A stretch of 64,000 bases of DNA from Procambarus clarkii (GCF_040958095.1 NC_091233.1:7847235-7911234), one strand, 5' to 3'. Shown: positions 34,649 to 47,066, counted from the stretch's first letter. The notes: generated by a model not told the origin, from the letters alone. A program made the numbers and translations.

Positions 34649-35663
34649 TGTTACGGACCCGAGCCCAACGTCCGAGCACGGAGCAGTGACGACCACGCCA
34701 TCTGTGGGTCAGCTCCCGAAACCCCCTCCAAATGGACGGCGCCATCAAGTGAGGACAGGAAATACCAGCCACAAGGGCTAGTTTCCCGTCTTGATCAGCT
34801 CATAACACAGCCGCTGCTGACCTCTGGTGAGGTGGAGCTTAGACAGCGACACCATCTATGGAGTGGATAGGTGGGCGTTTGGGTCTGAGCCGGTAAGTGA
34901 CGTGCCCTAGAGTGTCCCTCGTACTGATGATGTGTCTGATTACAGAGTCGACCTGGGACTGCTGAATCGGACAGTGGATCAGTCTACCCAAGGCAGCCGT
35001 CTTGTCTCCTAGTATTTGCTGCAGCAACTGTGAGTCACCCCCCAGATGAACACTGTTGTGTTAGCCTGTCCGTGACGTGGCAGCTGAGGGATTGTAGTAC
35101 CCGGGACTGACTGGTGGAGACGCTTAACCACTGGGGTGTTGTGGCGAGGAGAGTGGTCTGTGGGATCACACAAGGCTCCTGACTAGGGTTCGCTACCCTA
35201 GTATCGGTCGTGGAGAGGCATAACCAGTGCTGCTGATTGGAACCTGCCGGCTACCGGCTGGACTTGTGGTTGATGGCCTCCACGACGGTGCCCCCAGTGG
35301 AACTGTGATTTGGCTGGCCTGTGGCCAGGGTAGACTCAAGAGAATCAAAGGATTCGTCGTGAGGCCACAAGAGGACCAAGAGCTTAGCACCGTTGAGCAC
35401 CGTGAACCTCCAGAGTCTTCAGAGGAAGACTACGTTGTGCATAATAGTGTTTATACCCCCCCCCCCCGTGTAATCGTTTATATAGTATTTATGGTGATGG
35501 TAATAATTATAGTATTAAGTTTTTGCCTTTATTTCCCTTCCCCTTTAATTTACTTGCGTTACGGATCACATCCCTTGAAAGCCACTATTAGCTTGGGGCC
35601 GGATACCCTACCTCTAACAACATCAAAGTAAGAATCCGGTTGCGACCCGAGAGGGCCGTAACA
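34649..35663 (+). mobile_element. Candidate solo LTR (TGTTACGG...CCGTAACA)
   Basis: The 1015-bp segment begins TGTTACGG and ends CCGTAACA, perfect 8-bp inverted ends of TG...CA type. The LTR at 52371 also begins TGTTACGG. A T-rich stretch with TTTATATAGTATTTATGG (35474-35491) could be a TATA region. No clear target duplication: CCCCC lies left and CAACA right. No coding sequence and no internal element region on either side, hence solo LTR rather than full element. Confidence 0.45.
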
Positions 35664-36374
35664 CAACACCCCCCCACCCCCTTCCATGCAGGTGAGAGTT
35701 GTCAATTACTCGACAATTCACCTCTTCACTTTTCCCCAGTCCTCCATAAATAAGGCAAAAAAGAGTAAACACATTATATATGTCACTGTATTCATATCAA
35801 ATAATGACTATAGCCCTAGGTAGAGAATTTTTAATTTTGCTTGGACTCTGAATAAGGACTCTCATTCTATACCACTCTTCAATTTTCAATAAAATCAGTG
35901 CCAGCATCGCTCAGTTAAAGTCAGTCAGTAAGCGTTTATTGAATGAGGGAAACATTTTTTACATCTTTTAAGAAGACTACCAGTCTTAATTTTTCTTTAT
36001 TTTTATCAAATCAAATCAATGCCAGCATCAGTCAGTGAACATTGTCAAACACAGACAGTAAGCGTTTACTGAATTCCAACCCAACATAAACAGTGTGTCT
36101 TGGCTAGCAGACCACATAGGAGCGGTGTGAGGTCTTTGACGGCAGTAGGGGAGTGGTCTGTGTTCGCATTTAAGGAGGAGGTGTAGTGTTACTACCAGGA
36201 GAGTGTCGCACCTCCACTCACCCCCTTCACATGCAGCCGACAGTCATCAATTACATGACAATTCCACACTTTACATTTCCTCAGTCCACCATAAACAAGG
36301 CAAAATAGTCAAGGGAAAGTAAACACATTACATATAATTTTATTCTTTTATTAAACACTTAAGAGATTTACAAC

Positions 36375-36377
<3 letters not shown>
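35664..36377. repeat. Diverged direct repeats in non-coding DNA
   Basis: CACCCCCTTC(C/A)(A/C)ATGCAG... through GGCAAAA and TAAACACATTA occurs at 35676-35790 and 36219-36340. A smaller pair (GCCAGCATC..TCAGT then CAGTAAGCGTTTA) occurs at 35899-35945 and 36024-36072. Confidence 0.65.
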
Positions 36378-36415
<38 letters not shown>

Positions 36416-36442
36416 TAATAATATTATTATTATTATTATTAC

Positions 36443-36527
<85 letters not shown>
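36378..36527. repeat. (AAT)n/(ATT)n back-to-back microsatellite
   Basis: (AAT)n from 36378 turns into (ATT)n at about 36421, so the two halves are complementary and could fold. Confidence 0.95.
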
Positions 36528-36529
<2 letters not shown>

Positions 36530-37804
36530 GACAACTACTTTGGTGGCCTAGCTAGTAGGCAGACATTACGTCACAGCTGAATAACCTATTACCGCGGTAT
36601 TAGTAAAAACACACACCAGTGCGGTTGTCGCCCTTCTGCCTTAATCGTTTTTAATGTTAACAGAGGGGTTTGGGGGGAGCACAGAGCTCATACCACCGCA
36701 TAGGGCCATGAGGCACATAGGGATCACATGATGGGAGAGCAGTTAAGAGCGGTGTGACCTCTCTGATGCCTGGTGCGTGACTGGGTACATGACTGCAATA
36801 CCCCACACCATAGCCGCTCCTGCCGCCACTCCCCCCCCCCCCCTTCACTTAGCACGCTTCGTTTACTTGTCAGCCGTGGGAATTTTTTTTTTTTGGCACT
36901 TATATGCTTGTCTCTGTATTCAGAACAAATTAGTAGTAAAAGGGTGTAAGTAAACATATAGCATCCTACATGCTTTTCTCAGTATTCAGATCATTAAATA
37001 GTTAGTTAGGGGAAAAGTAGCTTATATTCTGCATTTTCCTTTCTCTGGAAAGGAAAATCTGTTCACACAACTTTTTTTTCCCCTTTCACTTAATGCTTCT
37101 CTTAGTTTTCAAGTTTTACACCACAGTGGACTGAAGACTGTATCAGGCTACAGGAATTCAGATCATTGCTACTCTGTGTTTTACTTCTCGTAACGTAACG
37201 AGACCATCATGCAAACACCATTCTATTACTGTGTGACTGTTTTTTCAGTTCTTGTAACACTGTCAATGTAACGTAATGCGGAAAATCGGGCGTTCTGCTG
37301 TCCAAATAAATATCATTGAAATATATGCGTGTCTTCTCAATGTCCCTCGCCTCTACATCCAACACTAACACCAAATATTACTGTGCAGTCCTTGTAACAC
37401 ACAATGGCATTAGTGCTGTCTATCTGCCTCTCTCTGTCAACCCCTGGCAGAGTTTAACTCCCAGCTGTGGCCGATGCGTGCCTGCTCTCATCTCACCTAA
37501 CTTTCCCTCACATCCAACGAAACTTGCCCTCTCGTCCATCACACGCCATTTTCTTAACCCTGTAGTCTGTCTACATTTCTCCTAGCTTCTACCATCACTC
37601 AGTAACTCAGTAAAGGCAGTTAGTCAAACAGCAACAGTGAACTGAAGACTCTAATATGCTATGGGGATAGACCGTTTCTCTCTCGGGCGGAGCCATTAGT
37701 GAAATACCCGGCTTCAATTTGCTAGGACATAGGATCTACAGTTTCATCAGGATGACCTTATACCATTAGCACTGTGTGACACTCACCCGCCTTAGCGAGA
37801 TAAC
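36528..37804. other. No gene seen; weak similarity to the 41.5-kb repeat
   Basis: A block with ATGACTGCAATACCCCACACC, a C run (36833-36843) and CACTTAG matches in style the block at 41505-41575. GTAACGTAACGAGA and CTTGTAACAC words recur (37188, 37253, 37393). Probably a diverged member of the same repeat family. Confidence 0.4.
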
Positions 37805-38000
37805 TGCACGCAACAGTAGCCTTGCGAAAACATAGACTTTTAATATCATAGCGAGACAATGACACAGCATGTTCAGCACTCTTAATATTTTTATTCAAAC
37901 ACTGATAACATAGCATAATGTAAAAAAAAATTCACATTTCATATCGCGTGTGAAGATTTAGTTTAAAACAAAAGATGAAACACGAGAACATGAACTAATA
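37805..38000. repeat. Left arm, part 1, of the inverted repeat shared with 61-62 kb
   Basis: Reverse-complements 62060-62243 (landmarks CATAGACTTTTAATATCAT, GACAATGACACAG, GCACTCTTAATATT, GATAACATAGCATAATGT, ATTTCATATCGCGTGT, ACACGAGAACATGAACTAAT). Continuity is broken by the LINE-A insertion. Confidence 0.85.
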
Positions 38001-39056
38001 AAAATGACTATACCCAACTGTACAATATAGCTGGTTATAAAGCCATTCATAACTGCATGCCAAATAAAAAAGGTGGTGGCACAGCAATATATTACAAAGA
38101 TACATTCATTTGCAATAGTGTTATTAGTGATAGAGACGACTATTGTGAATATACCTTTGCCAAGTTCTCCAGTAAATCCCTTAAATCCTCCCTGACTATC
38201 GGTGCCATCTATAGATTTCCTAATACCAACATAGCTTCATTCTCAGACAACGTAAGGAATCTTATCATAAATAACAATCTCAACAAAAATCACATCATTC
38301 TGGAAGGTGATTTCAATTTTGACCTGGGTCTTCAAAACAACCCTCAAGTTGACTATTTCCGTAACAGCATGCACTCCTGTATGCTAATCCCCACAATCAC
38401 CAAGCCCACCCGAGTCACTCAAACATCTGCCACTACCCTGGATCACCTATGGACTAATATAACAGCTCCCATTACATCTGGGGTAATTTATGATAGAACA
38501 ACTGACCACTATCCTACCTTCCTCATAGCAAACATGGACACAACACCACCAGAAACCAAGAAACTCTTATTCAGGCTACACAGTGAATCAGCTTTAGGCA
38601 ATCTCTCTAATGCACTTCACAATATTAACTGGGAATCTGAATTTAATAATACACAGGATATAAACTCATTAACTAACCTCTTTCTCTCCAAAACTCTAAG
38701 CCTCTACAACACTCACTGTCCTCTCCTTACCAAACAAGTAACTGATAAAAGAAAAAATAACCCGTGGCTCACAAGTGGCATAATTAAATCAATCAACAAA
38801 AAACACGAATATGAAAAGAAATTTAGGAGTGGCCTAGTTACAAAGGAAGTAGTTAAAAGGTACTCATCAGTGCTTACCAGTATCTTAAGAAAAGCTAAAC
38901 TTTCATATTATGAGACTAGATTCAAAGAAGCAAAAGGCAACATGAAAAGCACATGAAATACCATCTCTAATATCCTAGGAACTAAACAACACTCCCACAA
39001 CCAGATAACACTCTCTAAGGATGGCCTTACACCGTCATCTGACTTAGAAATGGCGA
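38001..39056 (+). pseudogene. LINE-A AP-endonuclease domain and linker, one stop
   Basis: The frame is open from 38000 (YTQLYNIAGYKAIHNCMPNK, then GGGTAIYYKD). It carries the endonuclease motifs GDFNFDL (about 38307-38327), TTLDHLWTN (about 38432-38458) and a degraded S/TDH pair, RTTDHYP (about 38496-38516). The AP endonuclease nicks chromosomal DNA to prime reverse transcription. The N-terminal catalytic motifs are missing through 5' truncation. A TGA at 38954-38956 replaces a probable Trp; the same frame then runs NTISNILGTKQHSHNQITLS to a frameshift near 39060-39070. Confidence 0.8.
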
Positions 39057-40760
39057 ATGAATTTAATTAATAGCTTCTTATCATCGATTGGTGCTAACCT
39101 TGCAAGTAAAATCCCACAGACTCACACACATATCAACACATATCTCTCAGGCAGCTATCCAAACTCTCTTCTCCTCTCACCAGTCAGCCCGACAGATGTT
39201 GTGTCCATCATACACTCACTAAAAACCAAAGCTGGGAATATCAGTGAAATCCCATCCATTGTATACAAGAGCGCCTCCCACGCCCTTGCGCCACCTATAG
39301 CTCTGCTGTTCAACAAATCCCTTGAGTGTCATACCTTCCCTGATATCCTTAAAAAAGCAAGAGTAACGCCAGTTCATAACGGAGGTAATCCGGCAGACAT
39401 AAACAACTATAGATCAATATCGAACCTACCCATACTATCCAAAATATTTGAAAAAATTATCTACAAACAGCTCTACTCCTATCTCGTAAAATTCGACATT
39501 CTTAGCCCCTGTCAGTTTGGCTTCCGCTCCCAAAAGAGTACCAACGATGCAATTATTAGTCTCCTTGATATAATTTACTCAGCCCTTGACAAAAATGAGT
39601 TTCCGATTGGACTCTTCATTGACCTGGGAAAGGCCTTTGATACTGTTAATCACGATTACCTCTTATGTAAGCTCCATCATTATGGAATCCGAGGCCATGC
39701 GCTGGACTATATCCAATCCTATCTTAGTGATAGACACCAATGTGTAGCCATCAATAATATAACCTCTCCCACTCCACCAATAACCGTTGGAGTGCCACAG
39801 GGCAGCATCTTGGGACCTCTTCTATTTCTTATATACATCAATGATCTGCCTAATGTCTCTAACATTCTGAAACCTATTTTGTTTGCTGATGATACTACCC
39901 TCATCTACTCCAACCCCAACCCACATACACTAAATAATGTTGTTAATAATGAACTAAAAAAAAGTCCACTTATGGATGTCAACCAACAAACTAACACTTA
40001 ACATAGAAAAGACCTACTACATCTTATTTCGAAGCAAATCTACAAATGCAATTCAGCTCAGATAGACAATGTAAACATTAGCAATAAAAATGATGGAAAG
40101 TTTCTTGGCCTATTCCTTGACAAGAGACTCAACTTCAGTACCCACATACAACACATAACTAAGAAAGTCTCTAAAACAGTTGGTATACTCTCCAAAATCA
40201 GATATTAAGTACCTAACTCTGCTCTCATCTCTCTATATTATGCTCTATTCTATCCCTATCTCAACTATGGTATCTGTGCATGGGGTTCAACCACTGCAAA
40301 CCACCTCAAGTCCATCATCACCCAGCAAAAATCTGCTATCAGAATTATATCAAATTCTGCTTTTAGACAACACTCAGCCCCCTTGTTTAACTCCCTAAAC
40401 ATGCTAAACATAATCTCACTTCATAAATTCTCTTGTGTCTATTACATTTACAAAACCCTGTTCTTAAATCCTTAAGTCCTTACCTAAATAAACATTTTTA
40501 TTTTTTTTTATTTTATTTTTTTTTAAATGCAAATCCTGCTCTGAAACTCTTCCTGGACAGATGTAATAAGACCCATTTTCATCACACCAGAAATAAATAT
40601 CTCTTTGATATCCCCAGAGTTAAACTTAATCTGTGTAAACACTCTATGCAAATAAAGGGACCCAGTTTATGGAACTCACTCCCTATTGAATTGAAAAGCT
40701 GTCCAACTTTTACATCATTCAAAATCAATACTAAAAAGTACCTAATTTCATCTTCATAGT
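39057..40760 (+). pseudogene. LINE-A reverse transcriptase and C-terminal domain
   Basis: RT domain: [108 protein letters not shown] and the catalytic FADDTTLIY (39882-39908), with both aspartates present. A frameshift in the A8 run near 39956-39963 breaks the frame. The thumb and C-terminus continue in other frames (VHLWMSTNKLTLNIEKTYYI by similarity to the 25-kb copy) to the C-terminal block NPALKLFLDRCNKTHFHHTR and WNSLPIELKSC, ending at a TAG at about 40757. Clade: CR1/Jockey-like by overall layout (AP endonuclease, no RNase H, microsatellite tail); not resolved further. Confidence 0.85.
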
Positions 40761-41177
40761 TTTTCACCTTTTGCCTTAAAATTGCACTGTATCTATTGCT
40801 ACCCAATCTCCCAAACTTTATGTTCCCAATATGAACATCTTTACCATTGTGATCATTGCTGTCTTATATGTGCTGTCAATCTGCTGTATGGTGTCTATTA
40901 ATCTTGTTAAAATTACCAATCAAGCTGTCAATGTAATCAATCAGAGCTTTAATATAACAATGTGCTTTAATATACTTACTAAGCTCTCTCATCTCATTTT
41001 TCTCTTGCAATGTATTTGTTATCATTTATCAATTCTGATAGAAATTACCTACTTAAAATTATCTGTTAGATTAAGGACCTGCCCGAAACGCTGCGCGTAC
41101 TAGTGGCTTTACAAGAGTGTAAATACTGTACTATTCAATGTATTCTCACAAACCCAATGTACCTTCTTGTATATATA

Positions 41178-41209
<32 letters not shown>

Positions 41210-41215
41210 AAATAA

Positions 41216-42365
41216 ATAGGGTTGAGATAGGAGGAAAGGCTTTGCGGAAGATAGAAGAGCTGAGGAGACATGCTCGCTACCTACAATTCTAATATTTCTT
41301 GCAGACCTGCAGACCTGACCAGAAAAGCAGTCAGTCAAACATTTTTATAGTTTAAAGTTTTTCATCTTAAAAAAGCGGACTACCAGTCTTCAATTTTTCT
41401 TCTATCAAATCGAATAGGCATGAGAACCACTACCACATGACTGCGGGGGAACGAGCATTCGAGCAGTGCACCTCTTGATGTCTGTCTGTCGCATGACTGA
41501 GTTAAGGACCACAATATCCCACACCATACCTGCTCCTGCATACCTTCCCCCCCCCCCCCCCCCAACACTTAGTAACATAACATGGAAATCAACTTTCTGT
41601 CCGATGTCCGAATAACATCATTGAAAATGTGAATTATGTTTAGCCCTAGCTCCATTACATCCAAACACCAAATAAAATATTACTGCACGCCGGTTTAGTT
41701 CTTGTAACACATTATATTGTTACGTAACGTAACGTGGAAATCAACTTTCTGTCTGACGACCAAATAACATTTTTTGAAAATGTGAAGCATGTTTATGGGT
41801 GTTAGCGCTGTCTGTCCGTCATTCTGTCTCGTTAGGGTCAGGCCTTCGTTAGAGCTCGGTCGTGTCTCTCCTTATCACTGAGTAGTCACTCAACACCACC
41901 CCTCTCTCATCCCCCCATTAGTGCTCGATCCAGCAGGTGTCTAATCTTCACCTTTAGTAATTCTCAATGGAATAGTCGGTATGTGTTTTTTTTTAACAGA
42001 GGAACTTATTTTTTAGTTTTAAAATACTTTCAGTTGATAGCCCTTAACTACACAGGAATGAATAGACCGGTCCTGTGCAAAAAGCCTTTTCTCCTTACTT
42101 GTGCTAAGTGCGCCAGACAAAATGCGGCAGTACACTATTAGCAAGGCAATACAGAACAAAGAAAAATTGTAGCGTTACGCTATTAGTTAAATATTCTAAT
42201 CATATTACACGCAATATTTCACAGGCTTTTAAACTATTACAAGTTTTTTTCAAGCAATAAGGTTCCTTTAAGCAGTTCAACACATCAAACATAACGTGCG
42301 CAGATTTAGTATTTTCCCATTTCTTATCGATGGTGTAGATTTAATTTTAAACAATGGTGTGCCAC
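41216..42365. repeat. Left arm, part 2, of the inverted repeat shared with 61-62 kb
   Basis: Reverse-complements 61047-62059 with moderate divergence. Shared landmarks: GTTGAGATAGGAGGAAAGG, CCAGTCTTCAATTTTTCTTC, AATCGAATAGGCATGAGAAC, a C/G run (41550-41564 against 61697-61710), GTGTCTAATCTTCACC and TAGACCGGTCCTGTGCAAAA. It also holds an extra internal duplication absent from the right arm (ATGGAAATCAACTTTCTGTC at 41580 and again, as GTGGAAATC, at 41735). A short degraded LINE C-terminus (GGACATGC, TACCTACAA) lies at 41221-41290. Confidence 0.8.
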
Positions 42366-43010
42366 TAGTCCAGGAACTAAGAGGGGTGAGCTAGGCAGAA
42401 AGACTTTGTGAAATATGCACCATACCACGCTGGAAGACAGAAGAGTTTGGGAAGACGTGATCACTATCTACAAATTCTAGTATTTTTTGTTAACTGTTTG
42501 ATCACACCGTATACCTCATGGTCTCTTGTTCTACCTCTCACTAGTCAATAAACACAGTTTTTGTAACATTTCTGGACTAAAATAGCACTCCAAAACATCT
42601 TTGTACATCTTAATTTTTCATTTACACGTGCACAGCCATCAAAGGGAATCTCACTACTGCATGGATGTCTTGCGTGTTAAATAAACCGTCCTTACCTGGC
42701 TTATCATTTTCTTTGAGAAACTTATATGTGGTGATCATATCTCCCGAGTCCACACAAACAACCCACACATCACCCAACTTCTGTTTTCAAATCATAGCTC
42801 GCATCAAATTTACTGTTATTTTTTTTCCCGAAACTAAGTTTTGAGAATATGCACAAAGTCACCAATTACTATTCATATCATCAAAGTTATTCTCAGAGCT
42901 TTTTTTAGTTTAAAAAATACTTCCACCATCCTGCATCCATATTGAGAGAGAAGGCAAATATAACTTGGTTATTGCATCTAGTTTTAAAAGGGGCATCTAG
43001 TTTTAAAAGA
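42090..43010. repeat. Palindromic cluster, left unit
   Basis: Reverse-complemented twice to its right, in overlapping pieces: 42090-42600 matches 43490-43935, and 42350-43010 matches 44140-44775. Landmarks: CTTAAGCAGTTCAACACATC-type text, ACGCTGGAAGACAGAAGAG, GATCACACCGTATACCTCAT, CCATCAAAGGGAATCTCAC, TTACCTGGCTTATCATTTTC, AACTTGGTTATTGCATCTAG. A worn LINE C-terminal segment lies on the plus strand at 42360-42483. Confidence 0.8.
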
Positions 43011-43489
43011 CAATAAGCCATAACCGTGTGATGTGCACAAAATAATTTGAACTAAAAAATAATTTGTTGACAAACACTAATGACATTGGTAATACTGGGT
43101 CTTGAACTAGATACCGACAGGGGGAAACAACAAAAAGCCGTGATATGGAAAAGAAACTGAACTGAAGTTGTAAAGAATATGAAAGTTGATTAATACATGT
43201 AGTGTGAAGCGAAGCTACTGGAAAACAGTAAGTAAACTTTATTTAAAAAAGAACATGAGAAGCTTGAAAAGCATGGCGTAGTGAAATCGGTAAAAATAAG
43301 AAGCACTGATCTCATAAACAAATCATAACATATCCACGATCGTAATTAATACACTGTGAACTCTCTTAAAACTGTGCACACCGTGAAATCTCGTCCTTAT
43401 GCATAACTCGTCACTATGCAAAACAAATTGTTGTTGACTATAAGTGTGACAATGAGAATAAAATTACTACATATGTTTTGGAGTGCTAT
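43011..43489. other. Spacer in the palindromic cluster, no gene seen
   Basis: Nothing recognised. Confidence 0.4.
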
Positions 43490-44775
43490 TTTAGTCAAGA
43501 AATGATGCAAAGGAAGTTTATTGACTAATGAGAGAAAGGGGAGGAGGCTATGTAGGTAGTGATCACGTCTCCCCAACTCTTCTGTCTTCCAGCGTGGTGT
43601 GGTGCATTTTTCACAATGCCTTTTCTTTCCTCCTAAGTCACTCTCTTAGTTCGTGGACTGGTGGCACACCTTTGTTTAAAAGTAAATCTACACACTCGAT
43701 ATGAAATGTGAAAAAAACTAAATCTACACTCATTATGTTTGATGTGTTGAACTGCTTAAAGGAACCTTATTTACTAGAAAAAAAAATGCCAGTGAAATTA
43801 TGTGTGTTATATGTTTTAACTATCTAGCTAATAGCGTATTGCTATTGTTTTGTCTTTTGTTATATATTGCCTTGCTAATAGTGCAATGCCGCATTTTGTC
43901 TGGCTCACATAGCACAAGTGAAGAGAAAAGGTTAAAAACTCTGTGAAATCATATCTGTTATGTTAAGTTTTGACTAGCCTGCTAATAGCGTACTACATTA
44001 TTGTCTTTTTTTATTTTATATTTGCCTCGATAGCATTGTAATGCTTGGAAATTGTATGTGTGGATCCCGTTTCCCTCTTACTGCTCATAAATAATGGATG
44101 CTGTAAAGTTTTTTTATGGAACATGACACTTCTTATTCAAACCCCTTTTAAAACTAGATGCAATAACCAAGTTATATTTACCTTCTCTCTCAATATGGAT
44201 GTAGGATGGTGGAAGTATTTTTTAAATAAAAAAAAAACTGAGAATAACTTTGATGATATGAATAGTAATTGATGACTTTGTGCATATTCTCAAAACTTAG
44301 TTTCTGCCAAAAAAAAAAACAGTAAATCCGATGCGAGCTATGATTTGAAAACAGAAGTTGGGTGATGTGTGGGTTATTTGTGTGGACTCGGGAGATATGA
44401 TCACCATATATAAGTTTCTCAAAGAAAATGATAAGCCAGGTAAGGACGGTTTATTTAACACACAAGACATCCATGCAGTAGTGAGATTCCCTTTGATGGC
44501 TGTGCACGTGTCAATGAAAAATTAAGATGTGAAAGGATGTTTCAGAGTGCTACTTTAGTCAAGAAATGTTACAAAAATTGTGTTTATTGTCTAGTGAGAG
44601 GCAGAAGAAGAGACCATGAGGTATATGGTGTGATCACACAGTTAACAAAAAATATTTAAATTTGCAGGTAGTGATCACGTCTCCCCAAACTCTTCTGTCT
44701 TCCAGCGTGGTATGGTGCGTATTTCACAGTCTTTCTTCCTAACTCACACCTCTTAGTTCATGGACTAGAGACTGT
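43490..44775. repeat. Palindromic cluster, right units
   Basis: Two inverted partial copies of the left unit (43490-43935 and 44140-44775), which are therefore direct repeats of each other over about 150-200 bases (AGTGATCACGTCTCCCCAA near 43557 and 44665). On the minus strand each carries a worn LINE-B-type C-terminus (CATSPRTK..., LEDR, GDVIT). On the plus strand GDMITIYKFLKENDK reads at about 44391-44435. Confidence 0.75.
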
Positions 44776-45539
44776 GAGAGTTTGAAGTGAAATGGAATGG
44801 TAAGGATTTGAGCTCGAATAATATTCAATTAGGTCGACTGAGGAAGGACTTAGTTAACACACCAGTGTAGTAAGCAGCTCATTCCTCACTCTGGGACAAT
44901 TTATGAACAATTGACTAGGCACGAACAAATGCCGAGACCCCAAAAAATTGAAATCCGTTCCACTTGGGCCGTAGACCTTCGCCATTCGTCGAAGCTAACC
45001 TAGCAAGTAGGTCCTGGGCTCTCACAACAAAAATTTATTGTTGTGTGGTGCCGTATCTTTAGTCCAAAACTCATGAATCAGTCTCAATTTAATAGTCGTG
45101 TGTGACAGTACACTTACATAACAATTATAATGTGTGGGGTGTAACGAAAAGACAGTGCTCAACAAAAACTTAGTTTATTCAATAAAGTACTATTACAACA
45201 AAAACAAAAGAAATATCAATGACGTTACTCGAAATCCTTCCTGTGACACTATCAATGACAGCTAGACACCAGGCCCTCAGACTGCATAACGAACTAACTC
45301 GAACATAAGGCGTGAACACAGAGGAATCAATCAAGCAAGCAATAACAGATCTATAATCACACCTGCAACTATGACACAGTAGGTTCTGAGACACGTCTGC
45401 AGTAACCTCCTAACTGTTCTACGCCTCTGTGCAGTCTACACCTGCAATAGCGGTTGCAACGCAATCAAATCAATAGCCTGTCAATGACACATCAATGACT
45501 AATGGGTTCACTGGCAACTCCAGCAACCCTTCCTCATAT
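44776..45539. other. No gene seen
   Basis: Non-coding. AACAAAAATTTATTGTTG near 45027 is a small palindrome. Confidence 0.4.
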
Positions 45540-46640
45540 TACTCTTTACGTTAACACTCCGTCCCACGGACGATCAACACTCAATAATAATTTGATTTAC
45601 GTTAATAACAAAGTAACATTTACGTTAATAACAAGGTAACATTTACGTTAATTTAATAACTCTTACAACTGTCACTAGTAACGCGGAAATTACACAACAC
45701 TCTGCCCGTCGAGCATTCAGTGAGTAAATCCCATTAATCCCTGTACTTCCAGACAGCTGATTAATCTCTTTACTAGTTACGTTAATTTACGTTATCGGTT
45801 ACTATCACTCAACGATGGTAAATTCTGATTTACAATGTCCAAAGTGCTAAGAGAACGGTAATCACTAGTCATTACCTTTAGAGTAATTAATAACTATCCT
45901 CAAGATCAATAATTAATCAATTAAATACGCAACCTTTCACACTGGCTCAGCAATTTACATTAAGGGATGAATTCCGTCTGAGCCTTCCATACTCAGACCA
46001 ATTCAGGTGATTAAGGACGCTAATCACCATGTTTACGTTATTCTAAAATGACTTTACTCTTCCCACGAGTCAATCAAGTGCCGGTACTTCTGGACAGATT
46101 GTACTTCCTGTACAGATTACCGGAAGTACGTAACTACGTAATACATACCGGAAGTACGTAATCTGTACTTCCGGACAGATTACGTCCATTAACGTAACGA
46201 TGTTACGTTAATGGAACAATTGAGCCTTCGTGTGAGTCGATCAAACACGGATCGAAGTTAATTACTTTGGCTTCCTGAAACACGTTAATTACCCGGCCCA
46301 CTAACAGTTAATTACGACAGACAATACTCTAAATTCTTGTCTGGCTGATGGCTAGGCTACCCTGAGACTACCGTAGCTGCATGCAGGAGAAGCACTGCGT
46401 AAACGTATCTTAAGTTACTCAAATTGTCAAAAGACAAATTTTCTTAAAGCAATGGGTGTTCCCTTGATTACGTTATATTAATTGCCTCTCAATCACCTCA
46501 CTGAATACTGGACATCGATGTCCTACCAGATAAACAGGAGAATATAAAACCCAAGTACTCGTCTTCAGCCGAGTTCACCCACGACAATGAATAAATCATA
46601 AAACAGGACACAGTGATTTACGTTACAATCTGGTTGCAAT
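45540..46640. repeat. TTACGTTAA-rich non-coding block
   Basis: TTACGTTA words occur at about 45547, 45597, 45620, 45643, 45777, 45786, 46034, 46203, 46468 and 46619, with GTTAATTAC words. The plus-strand equivalents (TTAACGTAA) fill 21900-24520. No coding sequence. Confidence 0.5.
46083..46181. promoter_or_regulatory. Cluster of ETS-like motifs in inverted repeats
   Basis: ACCGGAAGTACGTAA-type words lie at 46119-46133 and 46147-46161, with the reverse, GTACTTCCGGACAGATTAC, at 46166-46184 and worn forms at 46085-46100 and 46101-46117. CCGGAAGT is the ETS-family consensus core; the arrangement could equally be a small repeat with no such role. Confidence 0.3.

Positions 46641-47066
<426 letters not shown>

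Larger units (their letters stand above)
38001..41215 (+). mobile_element. LINE-A: best-preserved copy, 5'-truncated, with 3' tail
   Basis: A non-LTR retrotransposon copy of about 3.2 kb. It begins within the endonuclease domain and ends in a 3' UTR with CCTGCCCGAAACGC (41078-41091), CTTGTATATATAAATAAATA and an (AAAT)n tract (41174-41215). The uninterrupted site is preserved in the inverted copy (about 62045-62060), so both limits are well supported. Target duplication is short or absorbed in the A/T tail. Confidence 0.85.
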
